Assembly: GCA_963778465.1 (NCBI GenBank)
Contig: CAVZUK010000003.1
Coordinates: forward strand, 620,001-684,000
DNA length: 64,000 bases
From: CAVZBW01 sp963778465
GTDB taxonomy: Bacteria > Actinomycetota > Acidimicrobiia > Acidimicrobiales > RAAP-2
Direction of reading: 5' to 3'
Shown piece after piece: positions 33,136-42,461 of this stretch (positions are counted from its first letter, which is position 1; each line of letters begins with the position of its first letter). The notes beneath the pieces are model-generated. The model did not search any database, was not told the origin of the DNA, and saw only the letters and a program-made list of their open reading frames with translations. The translations under genes were made by a program, and so were the position numbers.

Positions 33136-36132
33136 ATGGCGACGCCCCGCACTGAGCGCAGATCCGCGGACGACGGATCCACGACCCGCCCGGGCCGCGC
33201 CCTGGTCATCGTCGAGTCCCCGGCCAAGGCCCGCACGATCGCTGGCATGCTCGGGCCCGAATTCGTGGTCGAGTCGTCGATCGGCCACATCCGTGACCTG
33301 CCCCGCGGCGCGGACGAGGTCCCCGCGGCTCTGAAGGGGGAGACCTGGGCCCGGCTCGGGGTCGACGTGGACAACGGCTTCAAGCCGCTCTACGTGGTCT
33401 CGCCCGACAAGAAATCCGTGGTGACGAACCTCCGGCGGCAGCTTCGAGACGCCGACGAGCTGTATCTCGCCACCGACGAGGACCGGGAGGGCGAGTCGAT
33501 CGCCTGGCACCTCATCGAGGTCCTGTCTCCACGCGTGCCGGTCAAGCGGATGGTCTTTCACGAGATCACCCCGCAGGCCATCCGGCGAGCCGTCGACGAC
33601 TGGCGAGACCTCGACCGGCGCCTGGTCGACGCCCAGGAGGCCCGGCGCATCCTCGACCGCCTCTACGGCTACGAGGTCTCGCCGGTGCTCTGGAAGAAGG
33701 TGATGCCTCGGCTGTCGGCCGGCCGGGTCCAGAGCGTCGCCACCCGGATGGTGGTCGAGCGCGAGCGGGCCCGGATGCGCTTCCGGGCCGCGACCTGGTG
33801 GGGCGTCGAGGGCACCTTCCAGGCCGCCGCAGGTGGGGCGACGGCCGGCTCGGCCGGATCGGTGAACGGCTCGTCCCAGGGGTCACCCAACGGCTCCGCC
33901 GGTTCCCCAGGTCCCGGCGGCGGCTCGGCCGAGCAGGTGCCGACGCCCTCGGCCTTCGCCGCCTCGCTCGTGGCCGTCGACGGCACGCCGCTCGCCACGG
34001 GGCGTGACTTCTCGTCTACGGGTGAGCTCGAGGCCAAGACCCCGGTGCGGGTCCTGGCAGAGGATGAGGCCACGTTCCTGGCGGGGGCCCTGACGGGGCA
34101 GGAGTTCGAGGTGAGCTCGGTCAACGAGCGCCCCTTCCGCCGCAGCCCCGCCGCCCCCTTCATGACGTCGACGCTCCAGCAGGAGGCCGGCCGCAAGCTG
34201 CGGTTCAGCGCGCAGCGGGCCATGCAGGTGGCCCAGCGCCTGTACGAGCAGGGCTGGATCACCTACATGAGGACGGACTCGACCAACCTCTCGGACGAGG
34301 CGCTGCGGGCTGCGCGCTCCCAGGCCACCTCGCTCTACGGGTCTCGGTACGTGCCGGACAAGCCGCGCCGCTACGAGCGCAAGGTCAAGAACGCCCAGGA
34401 GGCGCACGAGGCCATCCGGCCGTCCGGCGAGACGTTCCGCACGCCCGACGAGGCCTCGCGCAGCCTGAGCGGCGACGAGCTCCGGCTCTACGACCTCATC
34501 TGGAAGCGCACCGTCGCCTCCCAGATGGCGGACGCCACCGGCACGAGCGCCCAGGTTCGCCTCGTGGCCGCGGTCCCCGAGGGCGCCACCAACGGCTCGG
34601 CAGCCCGCGCCGCGCTCGCCGGCGTCGCCGTGGAGTTCTCGGCGAGCGGCAAGGTGATCTCCTTCCCCGGGTTCCTGCGCGCCTACGTGGAAGGCGAGGA
34701 CGACCCCGAGGCCGAGCTGGCCGATCGGGAGGTGCACCTCCCACCGCTGGCCGAGGGCGACGCAGTGACCGGCGAGGAGTTCGCCTCCGGCTCGCACACC
34801 ACGCAGGCGCCCGCTCGCTACACGGAGGCCTCTCTCGTCAAGGCGATGGAGGAGCTCGGCGTCGGTCGACCTTCGACCTACGCCAGCGTGATCGCCACCA
34901 TCCTCGATCGGGGCTACGTGTGGAAGAAGGGCACCGCCCTCGTGCCGAGCTTCACCGCCTTTGCCGTGGTGGGCCTCCTCGAGCGCTACTTCGGCGAGCT
35001 CGTCGACTACGGCTTCACCGCGGCGATGGAGGACGACCTCGACGGCATCGCGAGCGGGGAGCAGGAGGCCCTGCCGTGGCTGACCCGCTTCTACTTCGGG
35101 GCGGGAGCATCCAACGGAGCCACGGGGGACCTCGGGCTCAAGACCGCCGTGGCGACGCACCTCGGCGAGATCGACGCCCGGGAGATCAACTCCATACCGA
35201 TCGGCATGGACGCCGAGGACCGATTGATCGTCGTGAGGGTGGGACGCTACGGCCCCTACCTCCAGCGGGGCGACGACCGGGCATCGATCCCCGAGGACCT
35301 CGCGCCGGATGAGCTGACCGTCGAGCGTGCCGAGGAGCTCCTCGCGGCGCCGTCCCAGGACCGACAGCTCGGTGAGGATCCGGACACCGGCCTGCCGGTG
35401 CTCGTGAAGGCGGGCCGCTACGGCCCCTACGTCCAGCTGGGCGAGGTCGTGGAGGGGGGCGACCGGCCCCGGACGGCTTCACTCTTCTCGTCGATGTCGC
35501 CCAGCACGGTGACGCTGGAACAGGCGCTCGAGCTCCTCCGGCTGCCTCGAACGGTCGGTTTGGACCCCGGCACCGGGGAGGAGATCGTGGCGGCCAACGG
35601 CCGGTTCGGGCCGTACCTCAAGCGGGGCACCGACACCCGGAGCCTCGACACGGAAGAGCAGCTGCTCACCGTCGAGCTGGACCACGCCCTCGAGCTGTTC
35701 GCGCAGCCCAAGCGCGGGCGGGGTCGTACCGCCGCGGCACCCTTGCGCACCCTCGGCGACGACCCGGACACCTCACAGCCCATCGTCGTGAAGAGCGGCC
35801 GCTTCGGTCCTTACGTCACCGATGGGACCACCAACGCGTCCCTGCGCCGGGGAGACGACGTCGAGTCCATCACGCTCGACCGTGCGTCCGAGCTGCTGGC
35901 CGAGCGGCGTGCCGCCGGACCTTCGACGCGGCGGCGAGCGTCGGCGTCCAAGCGGCCGGCAAAGAAGACCACGGCCAAGAAGGCACCGGCCAAGAAGGCC
36001 GGCGGACGCAAGGCTCCCGCGAAGAAGACCACGGCCAAGAAGGCGGCGGCCAAGAGGGCCGCCGGGACCAAGGCGACAACGCGTAAGGCCACGGCCGAGA
36101 AGGCGAGCGACGACGCAGCGTCCGATAGCTGA
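33136..36132 (+). CDS. topA: DNA topoisomerase I (type IA) with lysine/alanine-rich tail
   Basis: A 998-residue protein. Toprim domain first (LVIVESPAKARTIAGMLG and the DEDREGE acidic motif), then the gate domains with catalytic Tyr377 in ITYMRTDSTNLS, and the C-terminal Topo_C repeats (GRYGPYVQ, GRFGPYLKRG, GRFGPYVTDG). No zinc fingers are present, as in other actinobacterial TopA. The last about 60 residues are a Lys/Ala tail (KKTTAKKAPAKKAGG) known to bind DNA in this phylum. Residues about 230-285 are an unusual Gly/Ser/Pro-rich insert. It relaxes negative supercoils. ATG 33136 is followed 4 bp after the stop by tmk. Confidence 0.95.
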   Translation: MATPRTERRSADDGSTTRPGRALVIVESPAKARTIAGMLGPEFVVESSIGHIRDLPRGADEVPAALKGETWARLGVDVDNGFKPLYVVSPDKKSVVTNLRRQLRDADELYLATDEDREGESIAWHLIEVLSPRVPVKRMVFHEITPQAIRRAVDDWRDLDRRLVDAQEARRILDRLYGYEVSPVLWKKVMPRLSAGRVQSVATRMVVERERARMRFRAATWWGVEGTFQAAAGGATAGSAGSVNGSSQGSPNGSAGSPGPGGGSAEQVPTPSAFAASLVAVDGTPLATGRDFSSTGELEAKTPVRVLAEDEATFLAGALTGQEFEVSSVNERPFRRSPAAPFMTSTLQQEAGRKLRFSAQRAMQVAQRLYEQGWITYMRTDSTNLSDEALRAARSQATSLYGSRYVPDKPRRYERKVKNAQEAHEAIRPSGETFRTPDEASRSLSGDELRLYDLIWKRTVASQMADATGTSAQVRLVAAVPEGATNGSAARAALAGVAVEFSASGKVISFPGFLRAYVEGEDDPEAELADREVHLPPLAEGDAVTGEEFASGSHTTQAPARYTEASLVKAMEELGVGRPSTYASVIATILDRGYVWKKGTALVPSFTAFAVVGLLERYFGELVDYGFTAAMEDDLDGIASGEQEALPWLTRFYFGAGASNGATGDLGLKTAVATHLGEIDAREINSIPIGMDAEDRLIVVRVGRYGPYLQRGDDRASIPEDLAPDELTVERAEELLAAPSQDRQLGEDPDTGLPVLVKAGRYGPYVQLGEVVEGGDRPRTASLFSSMSPSTVTLEQALELLRLPRTVGLDPGTGEEIVAANGRFGPYLKRGTDTRSLDTEEQLLTVELDHALELFAQPKRGRGRTAAAPLRTLGDDPDTSQPIVVKSGRFGPYVTDGTTNASLRRGDDVESITLDRASELLAERRAAGPSTRRRASASKRPAKKTTAKKAPAKKAGGRKAPAKKTTAKKAAAKRAAGTKATTRKATAEKASDDAASDS

Positions 36133-36135
36133 GGC

Positions 36136-36798
36136 GTGTCCCAGGTGTCTCCCGAGCGAGAGGACGCCGGCCCGGGGGCGGGCGCCGAACGGGGCCGCCT
36201 GATAGCCCTCGAGGGCATCGACGGCTCGGGCAAGTCGACCCAGACCGCGCTGCTGGCCCGACGCCTCGACGCACTCGCCACGTGGGAGCCGGGCGCTACG
36301 GCGCTCGGCCGCGAGCTGCGCCGGCTGACACTCTCGCCCGGACCCGACGACGCTCCCGTCGCCCGAGCGGAGGCCTTGCTGATGGCCGCCGATCGCGCCC
36401 AGCACGTGGTCGAGGTGATCTCGCCCGCCCTCGACGCCGGTCGCTGGGTCGTGACGGACCGTTACACCGGATCGACTCTGGCCTACCAGGGATGGGGTCG
36501 CGGTCTGGACGTCGACGGGCTGCGGCAGCTCGCTCGATGGGCCTGTGCCGGGGTGGAGGCGGACCTGTCGGTGCTGATCGACGTCCCGGTGGAGGTGGCC
36601 CGGGCCCGGCTCCGGGCCGCCGCGCCCGACCGGCTCGAGTCGCTCGACCGCGCCTTCCATGGTCGCGTCCGCGAGGGTTTCGTCGCGATGGCGCGCGAGG
36701 ATCCCGAGGGTTGGGCCGTGGTCGACGGATCGGCGAGCCCCGAGGAGGTGGCCGAGGCGGTGGCAGAGGCAGTCCGGGCACGTTGGGGACGAGCATGA
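36136..36798 (+). CDS. tmk: Thymidylate kinase
   Basis: A 220-residue dTMP kinase: P-loop ALEGIDGSGKSTQT at about residues 26-39, the DRY-type motif VTDRYTGSTLAYQGWG and the adenine-binding end of the fold. It phosphorylates dTMP to dTDP for DNA synthesis. GTG 36136 starts 4 bp after topA, leaving 20 disordered residues before the first strand. Its TGA overlaps the ATG of holB (ATGA). The conserved tmk-holB order supports both assignments. Confidence 0.92.
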   Translation: MSQVSPEREDAGPGAGAERGRLIALEGIDGSGKSTQTALLARRLDALATWEPGATALGRELRRLTLSPGPDDAPVARAEALLMAADRAQHVVEVISPALDAGRWVVTDRYTGSTLAYQGWGRGLDVDGLRQLARWACAGVEADLSVLIDVPVEVARARLRAAAPDRLESLDRAFHGRVREGFVAMAREDPEGWAVVDGSASPEEVAEAVAEAVRARWGRA

Positions 36799-37925
36799 GC
36801 GCGGTCGCGGCGCAGCGGTCGGGCGAGCTCCCGCCGGTCGAAGGGGCTCCCGTCGAAACGCTCTTCGCGGACGTGATCGGTCAGGAGGCGGCGGTCGAGG
36901 CGTTGCGCGCCGCCGCGCGACGACCCGTGCACGCCTATCTCTTCTGCGGGCCGCCCGGGACGGGGCGGCGCCAGGCCGCTCGCGCCTTCGCCGCCGCGCT
37001 GCTCTGCCCGCGCGGCGGGTGTGGCGAGTGCGATACCTGCCGGCGGGCGCTCGAGGGGACCCATCCCGATCTCGTCGTGGTCGAGCGCACCGGCCCTGCC
37101 GTCGGCGTCGACGAGGCCCGGCGGTTGGTGGGGCTCTCCCAGCACCGGCCGTTCGAGTCGACGCGCCAGGTGCTGGTCGTGGGCGACGTCCACCTGGCCA
37201 TCCGGTCGGCACCCGCCCTGCTCAAGACGCTCGAGGAGCCGCCGCCGAGCACGGTCTTCGTCCTGATCGCCGACGACGTGCCGCCGGAGCTGGTCACCGT
37301 CGCCAGCCGGTGCGTGACGATCGAGTTCAAGCCGATCGGGGAGGAGGAAGTCGCCCGCTGGCTCGTCGATCGTGGCACGTCGCCCGGTGAGGCCGCAGAG
37401 GTCGCGGCGGATTGCGGGGGCGATCTCGAGCGGGCTCGGCTGCTGGCCGAGGATCCGGGCCACGCCGCCCGCGTGGCGCTCTGGCGCTCCGTGCCGGATC
37501 GGTTGGACGGAACCGGTGCTGCGGCCGCGACGTTGGCGCGAGAGCTGCTGGCGGCAGGCGAGGCCGGCCTGGCGCCGCTGCGTGCCCAGCAGGCGGCCGA
37601 GATCGAGCGCCTGACCGAGGAGGCCAAGACGATGGGCGAGCGGGGGCTCCCCCGCCGCCGGGAGATCACCGATCGCCACCACCGGGAGGAGCGGCAATTG
37701 CGGACCTGGGAGCTGCGCGCCGGCCTCGGAGTCCTGGCCCGCGCCTACCGGGACCGGCTGGTCGACGCCCTGCGGATGGCGGGTTCACCGGGCGGCCAGG
37801 TGACCGAGGCCGCGCCGTACGAGCGGGCGGCCGCCATGGTGTCCGAGACGACCGCCACCCTGGAGAGGAATCCCAACGAGCGGCTGCTCCTCGAGGCCTT
37901 GTTCGTGCGCCTCTCGCTTCTCTAG
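36795..37925 (+). CDS. holB: DNA polymerase III subunit delta'
   Basis: A 376-residue AAA+ protein of the clamp loader. FADVIGQEAAVEALRAA opens the fold; the Walker A place is GPPGTGRRQAA, with Arg replacing the catalytic Lys as expected for the non-hydrolysing delta' subunit. The zinc module CPRGGCGECDTC has four Cys. LLKTLEEPPPSTVFVLIADD is the family sensor region. It helps load the beta clamp at the replication fork. The start overlaps the tmk stop, so the two are coupled. tRNA-Thr follows 63 bp later. Confidence 0.93.
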   Translation: MSAVAAQRSGELPPVEGAPVETLFADVIGQEAAVEALRAAARRPVHAYLFCGPPGTGRRQAARAFAAALLCPRGGCGECDTCRRALEGTHPDLVVVERTGPAVGVDEARRLVGLSQHRPFESTRQVLVVGDVHLAIRSAPALLKTLEEPPPSTVFVLIADDVPPELVTVASRCVTIEFKPIGEEEVARWLVDRGTSPGEAAEVAADCGGDLERARLLAEDPGHAARVALWRSVPDRLDGTGAAAATLARELLAAGEAGLAPLRAQQAAEIERLTEEAKTMGERGLPRRREITDRHHREERQLRTWELRAGLGVLARAYRDRLVDALRMAGSPGGQVTEAAPYERAAAMVSETTATLERNPNERLLLEALFVRLSLL

Positions 37926-37988
37926 GCCGGAGCTTCGTCGGCAGGGGGACGGGAGGGCGGACGGGAACCGACTACCCTGACCGGGTCC

Positions 37989-38061
37989 GCCTGGGTAGCT
38001 CAGTTGGTAGAGCAGCGCACTCGTAATGCGCAGGTCAGGAGTTCGAATCTCCTCCCAGGCT
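37989..38061 (+). tRNA. tRNA-Thr (anticodon CGT)
   Basis: Cloverleaf with acceptor GCCTGGG/CCCAGGC, D arm TAGCTCAGTTGGTAGAGCA, anticodon stem GCGCA/TGCGC around loop CTCGTAA (anticodon CGT), and T arm GAGTTCGAATCTC. No CCA is encoded. Its 3' 47 bp (38016-38062) are repeated at 44508-44554, so the gene is the integration target of an element lying downstream. Confidence 0.96.
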
Positions 38062-38062
38062 C
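38016..38062 (+). repeat. Att-like direct repeat, tRNA-side copy
   Basis: The 3' part of tRNA-Thr from the anticodon loop to just past the acceptor stem is 45/47 identical to 44508-44554. Tyrosine integrases often use a tRNA 3' end as attachment site and restore it on insertion, so this copy is the intact gene end (attL-like). Confidence 0.85.
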
Positions 38063-38234
38063 GCAGCTCAAGGGCTATTTCTGAGGTAGTAGCGTCGCCC
38101 ACCCCAACAGCGAACTACTCGACGAGCCTGAGGCCCACCTCATCATCAACGCCGCGCGTACCGTCCTTCATTACCTTGATGCGAAGCTCCGGTGAACGTC
38201 CCATGGAGTGGGCTCGTTAGTCGGCCTGGACGTT

Positions 38235-38576
38235 CTAGATCCAGAACTCCCGGTAGCTGTGCCGGGTCGCTTCGACGAAGTGGAGTCGCTGGGCGACCAA
38301 CTCATCAGGCATTAGCCCCTCAAAGCGAAGGCCACGCCTCGCAGCCAGGTCGAAGTAGCGATTGTCTGCCCTATTGCAAAACATGCATGCCGTGACGATG
38401 TAGTCCAAGTTGTCCCTGTTCGGATGGCCCCGAGGAAGCAAGTGATCCCACGACAGGGAAATCTAGTTGGCGAAAGACGCTGTGCCATCTAGGCCGCAGT
38501 ATCGGCAACGGAACCGGTCGCGTTGATGGACTGGCAGCGCATACCCCCTCAGTACGTCCGTGAAGCCTGCCACCAT
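38235..38576 (-). pseudogene. HNH endonuclease interrupted by an amber codon
   Basis: From ATG 38576 on the minus strand the reading is a short HNH nuclease: CRYCG (first zinc pair), WDHLLPRGHPNRDNL (His of the HNH core) and ACMFCNRADNRY (second zinc pair and Asn). Between CRYCG and the core a TAG interrupts the frame at about 38464; no frameshift is needed. A Trp codon (TGG) is often found around this place in relatives, so a single change TGG to TAG is likely. Downstream reading can restart only without the first zinc pair. It diverges from another damaged gene, suggesting loss of a defence-type or mobile module. Confidence 0.7.
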
Positions 38577-38617
38577 CCCTCCCTCCGAAGGTCGCCCGAA
38601 TCAAACATACGGTCGAC

Positions 38618-39518
38618 GTGTCCTCGAAATATGAAGCCTTGCGACATCAGCTCGAAGTAGCTCCTGCCGACGAACCTCTCTCATTGACCTTCGCTGAGCT
38701 GGATCCGTTGCTCGGAGGGCTTCCGGCCAGTGCCCGAGAGCATCGTTCATGGTGGGCCAACACCAGGTCTCACAACAGGTCGACGGGTTACGGAAGTCCG
38801 CCTTGGCGACTCAGTGGTGTTCTCCCCCTCTGATGGGGAAGCTATCGAACCTCGGGCTGGTCACCGACGATCGCGCGACATCCTTGACGGGGTTGAAGCC
38901 CTCTCGTCCATGGTGAAGCGGGCCGGTTATGACAGCGTGATCCATGCCGTAGCGGCCCATACTGTCTTCCTCAGCCCCGAAACGGTCCATCAGACTGATG
39001 GAAGACCTCTCTTCCGGCACGTCCGAGACCCTGCTGGACGTGGGGTGATCGGCACCATGCCGGACGGTGAGCCCGTCATGTTTGACGACAACACGGGTCC
39101 CACGCTCGCCTTCCTATGGTCAGGACAACGTTCGAAAGGTCGTGACGTCCAGTACAACCATGTGTGGGGCGACCCTCGGAACATGCAGACATACACTGCG
39201 CTCTGGAACCTATGCGCTACGCCAGCGTTCCTGGCCAAGACTACCGATGGATCGAATCACCCCGAAGTTCTGAACCTCCTGCGTTATCGAGCGATGGACC
39301 TGTTCGGGGAGATACCTGAAGGCGAGGCCGCACCTGGCAAGCCCGAGGGATATGAGAGCCTCGTCTGGCCCGAACCACCCGAGCGGGCTTACAACCTGGA
39401 GTCTGTGCTGCGGCGCAGGCTGGCAGAGGCTCCGAAGAGTCGCCCCGCCGTGTCCGCCCGCCAGCTCGGCTGGCTCTTCAGCGGCTACCAACCGGACCCT
39501 GAGCTTCCGAAGGCCTGA
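38618..39518 (+). pseudogene. DUF7662-type N terminus plus conserved C-terminal domain, one frameshift
   Basis: GTG 38618 begins KYEALRHQLEVAPADEPLSLTFAELDPLLGGLPASAREHRSWWAN, split here into shorter parts for reading: KYEALRHQL, LTFAELDPLLGG and REHRSWWAN, matching the small DUF7662 domain often found before nuclease-like domains. The frame then ends; the expected continuation (VRLGDSVVFSP) appears one base out of frame from about 38785 and runs to 39518. The C-terminal part has VQYNHVWGDPRNMQTYTAL and NLCATPAFLAKTTD, similar to HNH-neighbour proteins I have seen but cannot name. One indel near 38760-38790 explains the split. Probably non-functional. Confidence 0.6.
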
Positions 39519-39782
39519 GCGCATGAAGGCCCGGAGCGGATTCGCATGACAGCCTGAGATGAGATTCAGGCACCTCCAGGCCCGCGAGAGGTGACACGTC
39601 CCAGTTTTCGCCGTACCCGATCCGAGCACGACGGCACGCGAGCCACGCTCTTGCCGACACCACCGCCGTTGCAGGCATTCAAGTCGATGGTGTTGTCTCA
39701 TGTCCGAGGCGTAGGGACGGAGGTGGCAGAACCGTTCAGCTTCCCGGCATGATCGTGACAACCACAACAAGGAGGCGACCAG

Positions 39783-40532
39783 GTGGGCGACGAGCAGGTT
39801 TCGATCCGTACTCGTGACGGCGAGTGCCCGGCGTACGTATTCACACCGTTAGGAGACGAGCGGCATCCGGCAGTGATTTTCTACATGGACGGTCTCGGGA
39901 TCCGTCCGACGATCTTCGAGATGGGCCAACGGCTGGCCGACTGCGGCTACGTGGTGCTGGTGCCCGATCTTTTCTACCGGGCCGGCCCCTACGAACCATT
40001 GGAACCTGAAAAGGTCTTCGCCTCTGGCGACGCTAGAGCAGCAATCGGCCACCTGTTCGCCTCGACCGACAACCGACGGACCGGCGAGGACACCGAGGCG
40101 TTCCTGGCCTACCTCGACGGCCGAGACGACGTCGCCGGGACCAAGGTGGGCACCACCGGCTACTGCATGGGTGGGGGGATGTCCTTGACGGCTGCGGGCA
40201 CCTATCCCGACCGCATCGCCGCCGCGGCGAGCTTCCACGGAGGGAATCTGGCCACCGACTCCGAGCTCAGCCCCCACCTGCTGGCACCCCAGATCAAGGC
40301 CCGCGTCTACGTCGCCGGGGCGGACCACGACAACTCCTACCCACCGGAGATGGCCATCCGGCTCGATCAGGCGCTCAGTGACGCCGGGGTAGATCACCGC
40401 TGTGAGACCTACGCCGAAGCGCTACATGGCTGGACCATGGCCGATTTCCCCGTCTACAACGAGGCCGCGGCCGAACGCCACTGGGACGAGCTGGCGGCCC
40501 TCTTCGCCGATACGCTGTCGCCGTCACGGTGA
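39783..40532 (+). CDS. Dienelactone hydrolase family protein
   Basis: A 249-residue alpha/beta hydrolase. GTTGYCMGGGMSL at about residue 122 carries the Cys nucleophile of dienelactone hydrolases, GADHDNSYP the acid Asp, and ALHGWTMADFPVYN the His. Members hydrolyse dienelactones in chlorocatechol breakdown or, more widely, various esters. GTG 39783 follows AAGGAGG by six bases, an excellent ribosome site. It lies inside the tRNA-Thr island with no aromatic-degradation genes nearby, so its natural substrate is open. Confidence 0.88.
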   Translation: MGDEQVSIRTRDGECPAYVFTPLGDERHPAVIFYMDGLGIRPTIFEMGQRLADCGYVVLVPDLFYRAGPYEPLEPEKVFASGDARAAIGHLFASTDNRRTGEDTEAFLAYLDGRDDVAGTKVGTTGYCMGGGMSLTAAGTYPDRIAAAASFHGGNLATDSELSPHLLAPQIKARVYVAGADHDNSYPPEMAIRLDQALSDAGVDHRCETYAEALHGWTMADFPVYNEAAAERHWDELAALFADTLSPSR

Positions 40533-41280
40533 GAATGGAGGATCACCGCGGATTCGATGCAATAAATCCTGGAGGAGTGGCAGGCGAGTCGGTTCGCTCG
40601 GGACGAGCTGCTAGTCCCGAAGGCTTTGAGGCCTTTGTCTCGGAGGCTAACGTCAGCCAAGTAGCGCGCCGGCGACCAGGGCAGTAGAGCGACGGATCAC
40701 GATCCGTCGACCGCGAACGGTCTTCGAGCCTCCTGAGGCCTTCGACGCATCGTTATCGGAGCAGTCCAAGCCTTCCGGATCCCGATGCGGTAACCGTCCA
40801 GCAACGGGCCCAGTTACTGGCAGTTGGTCGGTTCGACGATCGCTCGGATCGGCTCAAGATGATTTTGCCAGGCAAGGGGCGCACCGCTATTCCGGTGTTG
40901 AGATCGCGCTGTCGCCGACGGCAACCCATCAGTCCCGGAAACCCCCCGTCTGGGACCGAACCGTCGTAACGAACTTGATCGTAACGAGGGCAGTGCGGGG
41001 TCCCCTAAGCGTCGACATGCTCAACGAGAACCGTTCGGAGGCGCTGCCACTTGTGCCGACGGTCGCTGTACCTCGCCTCCATCGGGCTCTGAGCGCCATT
41101 CTGGGGGCGCAGGACGCTGTGGCTGCTTGCATCGGCGCGCCACCTTGCGAACCCGCAGCTTCTACGACTTCCGTTCCCCACCTGACAAGAAGTCAACCGA
41201 TCGAGCGGTCGGTGGTGACGACCTCGTGGGCGAGTGCGGAGTGTGTGGACCCCGCCGCGGCGTTCGTCGTTCGAGCAGGC
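40533..41280. other. Gene-free stretch inside the island
   Basis: About 750 bp without a frame of convincing coding character on either strand and without clear repeats. It separates the dienelactone hydrolase from the MarR-cupin unit and probably holds decayed sequence. Confidence 0.5.
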
Positions 41281-41736
41281 TCACACGGCTTTGGTCGGGA
41301 CGAGCTTGGCGATGAGCTCCTCAAGCGCCTGTTGCAAGGCTGCAAAACGGGGGGGCCCGAGGGTACCCGCGATCCGTTCTTCGGCATGGCGGGCCTGTGC
41401 TCGGATGACGGTTTCCAGCCGTCGTCCTCTGGCCGTGAGCTGCACGATGCGCGCCCGGCGATCGGCCGGATCGGGTATTCGGATGAGGTAGCCGCACGCT
41501 TCGAGATGGCCGACCAGCTCGTGCACGGATTGCTTGGTGATCTGCATCTGCTGGGCGATGTCGGTCAGCCGCCGGCCGTCGAGTGTGGGGTGCTGGAAGA
41601 GACCGACGTGGGCGGGGTTGAGATCGTCGTACCCCGCTCGGACGACTCCCTCGTAGTTCTCGGCCCATACCCACTGCCACAACAGACGCATCGATGCGCC
41701 GACGTAGCGGCTCCGTATCTCACTTCCGCTTGACAT
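41281..41736 (-). CDS. MarR-family transcriptional regulator
   Basis: A 151-residue winged-helix regulator: LTDIAQQMQITKQSVHELVGHLEACGYLIRIPDPADRRARIVQLTARGR covers the recognition helix and the beta wing with the conserved DxRxR (shown here only as the segment around TKQSVHELV and DPADRRARIV). MarR proteins bind as dimers to palindromes, often repressing themselves and a divergent gene until a ligand is bound. The divergent neighbour is a cupin gene 84 bp away, and two related palindromes lie between them. The effector cannot be predicted. Confidence 0.88.
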   Translation of the reverse strand: MSSGSEIRSRYVGASMRLLWQWVWAENYEGVVRAGYDDLNPAHVGLFQHPTLDGRRLTDIAQQMQITKQSVHELVGHLEACGYLIRIPDPADRRARIVQLTARGRRLETVIRAQARHAEERIAGTLGPPRFAALQQALEELIAKLVPTKAV

Positions 41737-41741
41737 GATCG

Positions 41742-41779
41742 TCAGGATACCTTACGGTGATCTCCGTCAGGACACCTGA
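41742..41779. promoter_or_regulatory. Candidate MarR operator: two related 13-bp sites
   Basis: TCAGGATACCTTA (41742-41754) and TCAGGACACCTGA (41767-41779) fit one pattern, TCAGGAYACCTKA. The second is a perfect palindrome of 5-bp arms around three bases; the first has one arm mismatch. The sites repeat at 25 bp and lie in the gap between the divergent MarR and cupin genes. Confidence 0.5.
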
Positions 41780-41820
41780 CCAATGTAAAGAGCTCCAGTG
41801 TGGGCCGAAGGATGGACGAC

Positions 41821-42351
41821 ATGAGCGCAGCGGTGATCGACGGCCCCGACAACGCGTCGGCGGAGGCTTGGTGGTTCCTGGACACGCTGGTCGTCGAGCA
41901 CCGGCGCGCCGAAGGGACGGTCGGCATCGTCCTGGAGATGACCCTGCCGGTCGGCCACGCGCCTGCGCTCCACATCCACGACACCCTCGACGACAACTGG
42001 TACGTCTTGCAAGGCCAGATGGCCGCCCGTTGCGGTGACCACGAGATCTTGATCGAAACAGGGTCCTGGGTGTCCATGCCACGCGGTGTGCCCCACGCCT
42101 TCCGCGTCGTGGGCGACCAGCCGGCACGGATCCTGGTCGTCCACGACAACTCGACGTTCCGCGATTTCGTTGCCGAACTGGGGGCGCCCACCACCCAGCA
42201 CGTGCCGCCGCCCACCCCGTCCTTCCCGCCCCTGGACCAGCTGGCACGCGTCGCCGGGAATCACGACCTCCGGCCGGTAGGCCCCCCGATGACAGCCGAC
42301 GAAGCATCGGCAATCATCATCAGAACCCGCGCTCAGCCCCAGTCGGCATAG
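41821..42351 (+). CDS. Cupin-domain protein
   Basis: A 176-residue single-domain cupin: HAPALHIHDTLDDNWYVLQG is the first metal motif (HxH and the downstream Glu/Asp position) and PRGVPHAFRV contributes the second-motif His. The fold suits dioxygenases, isomerases or ligand-binding proteins such as quercetinase-like enzymes; nothing identifies the substrate. ATG 41821 is preceded by GAAGGA; an ATG three codons earlier is also possible. It is divergent from a MarR gene and probably under its control. Confidence 0.8.
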   Translation: MSAAVIDGPDNASAEAWWFLDTLVVEHRRAEGTVGIVLEMTLPVGHAPALHIHDTLDDNWYVLQGQMAARCGDHEILIETGSWVSMPRGVPHAFRVVGDQPARILVVHDNSTFRDFVAELGAPTTQHVPPPTPSFPPLDQLARVAGNHDLRPVGPPMTADEASAIIIRTRAQPQSA

Positions 42352-42461
42352 CCGATCGGCGGTCGCCCCGCCCGAGGCACACCGATCCGACCAGCGGCGG
42401 CATTCGTCGCGCGGGGGTTCAGGGACACGCCGCCCTGGGGCACCCAAGAAGAGGAGGGCCC

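Noticed and set aside
38462..38466. Amber codon in the HNH gene as possible pyrrolysine or programmed read-through
   Set aside because: No pyl genes or read-through context are visible, and the adjacent gene is also damaged, so simple decay is more likely.
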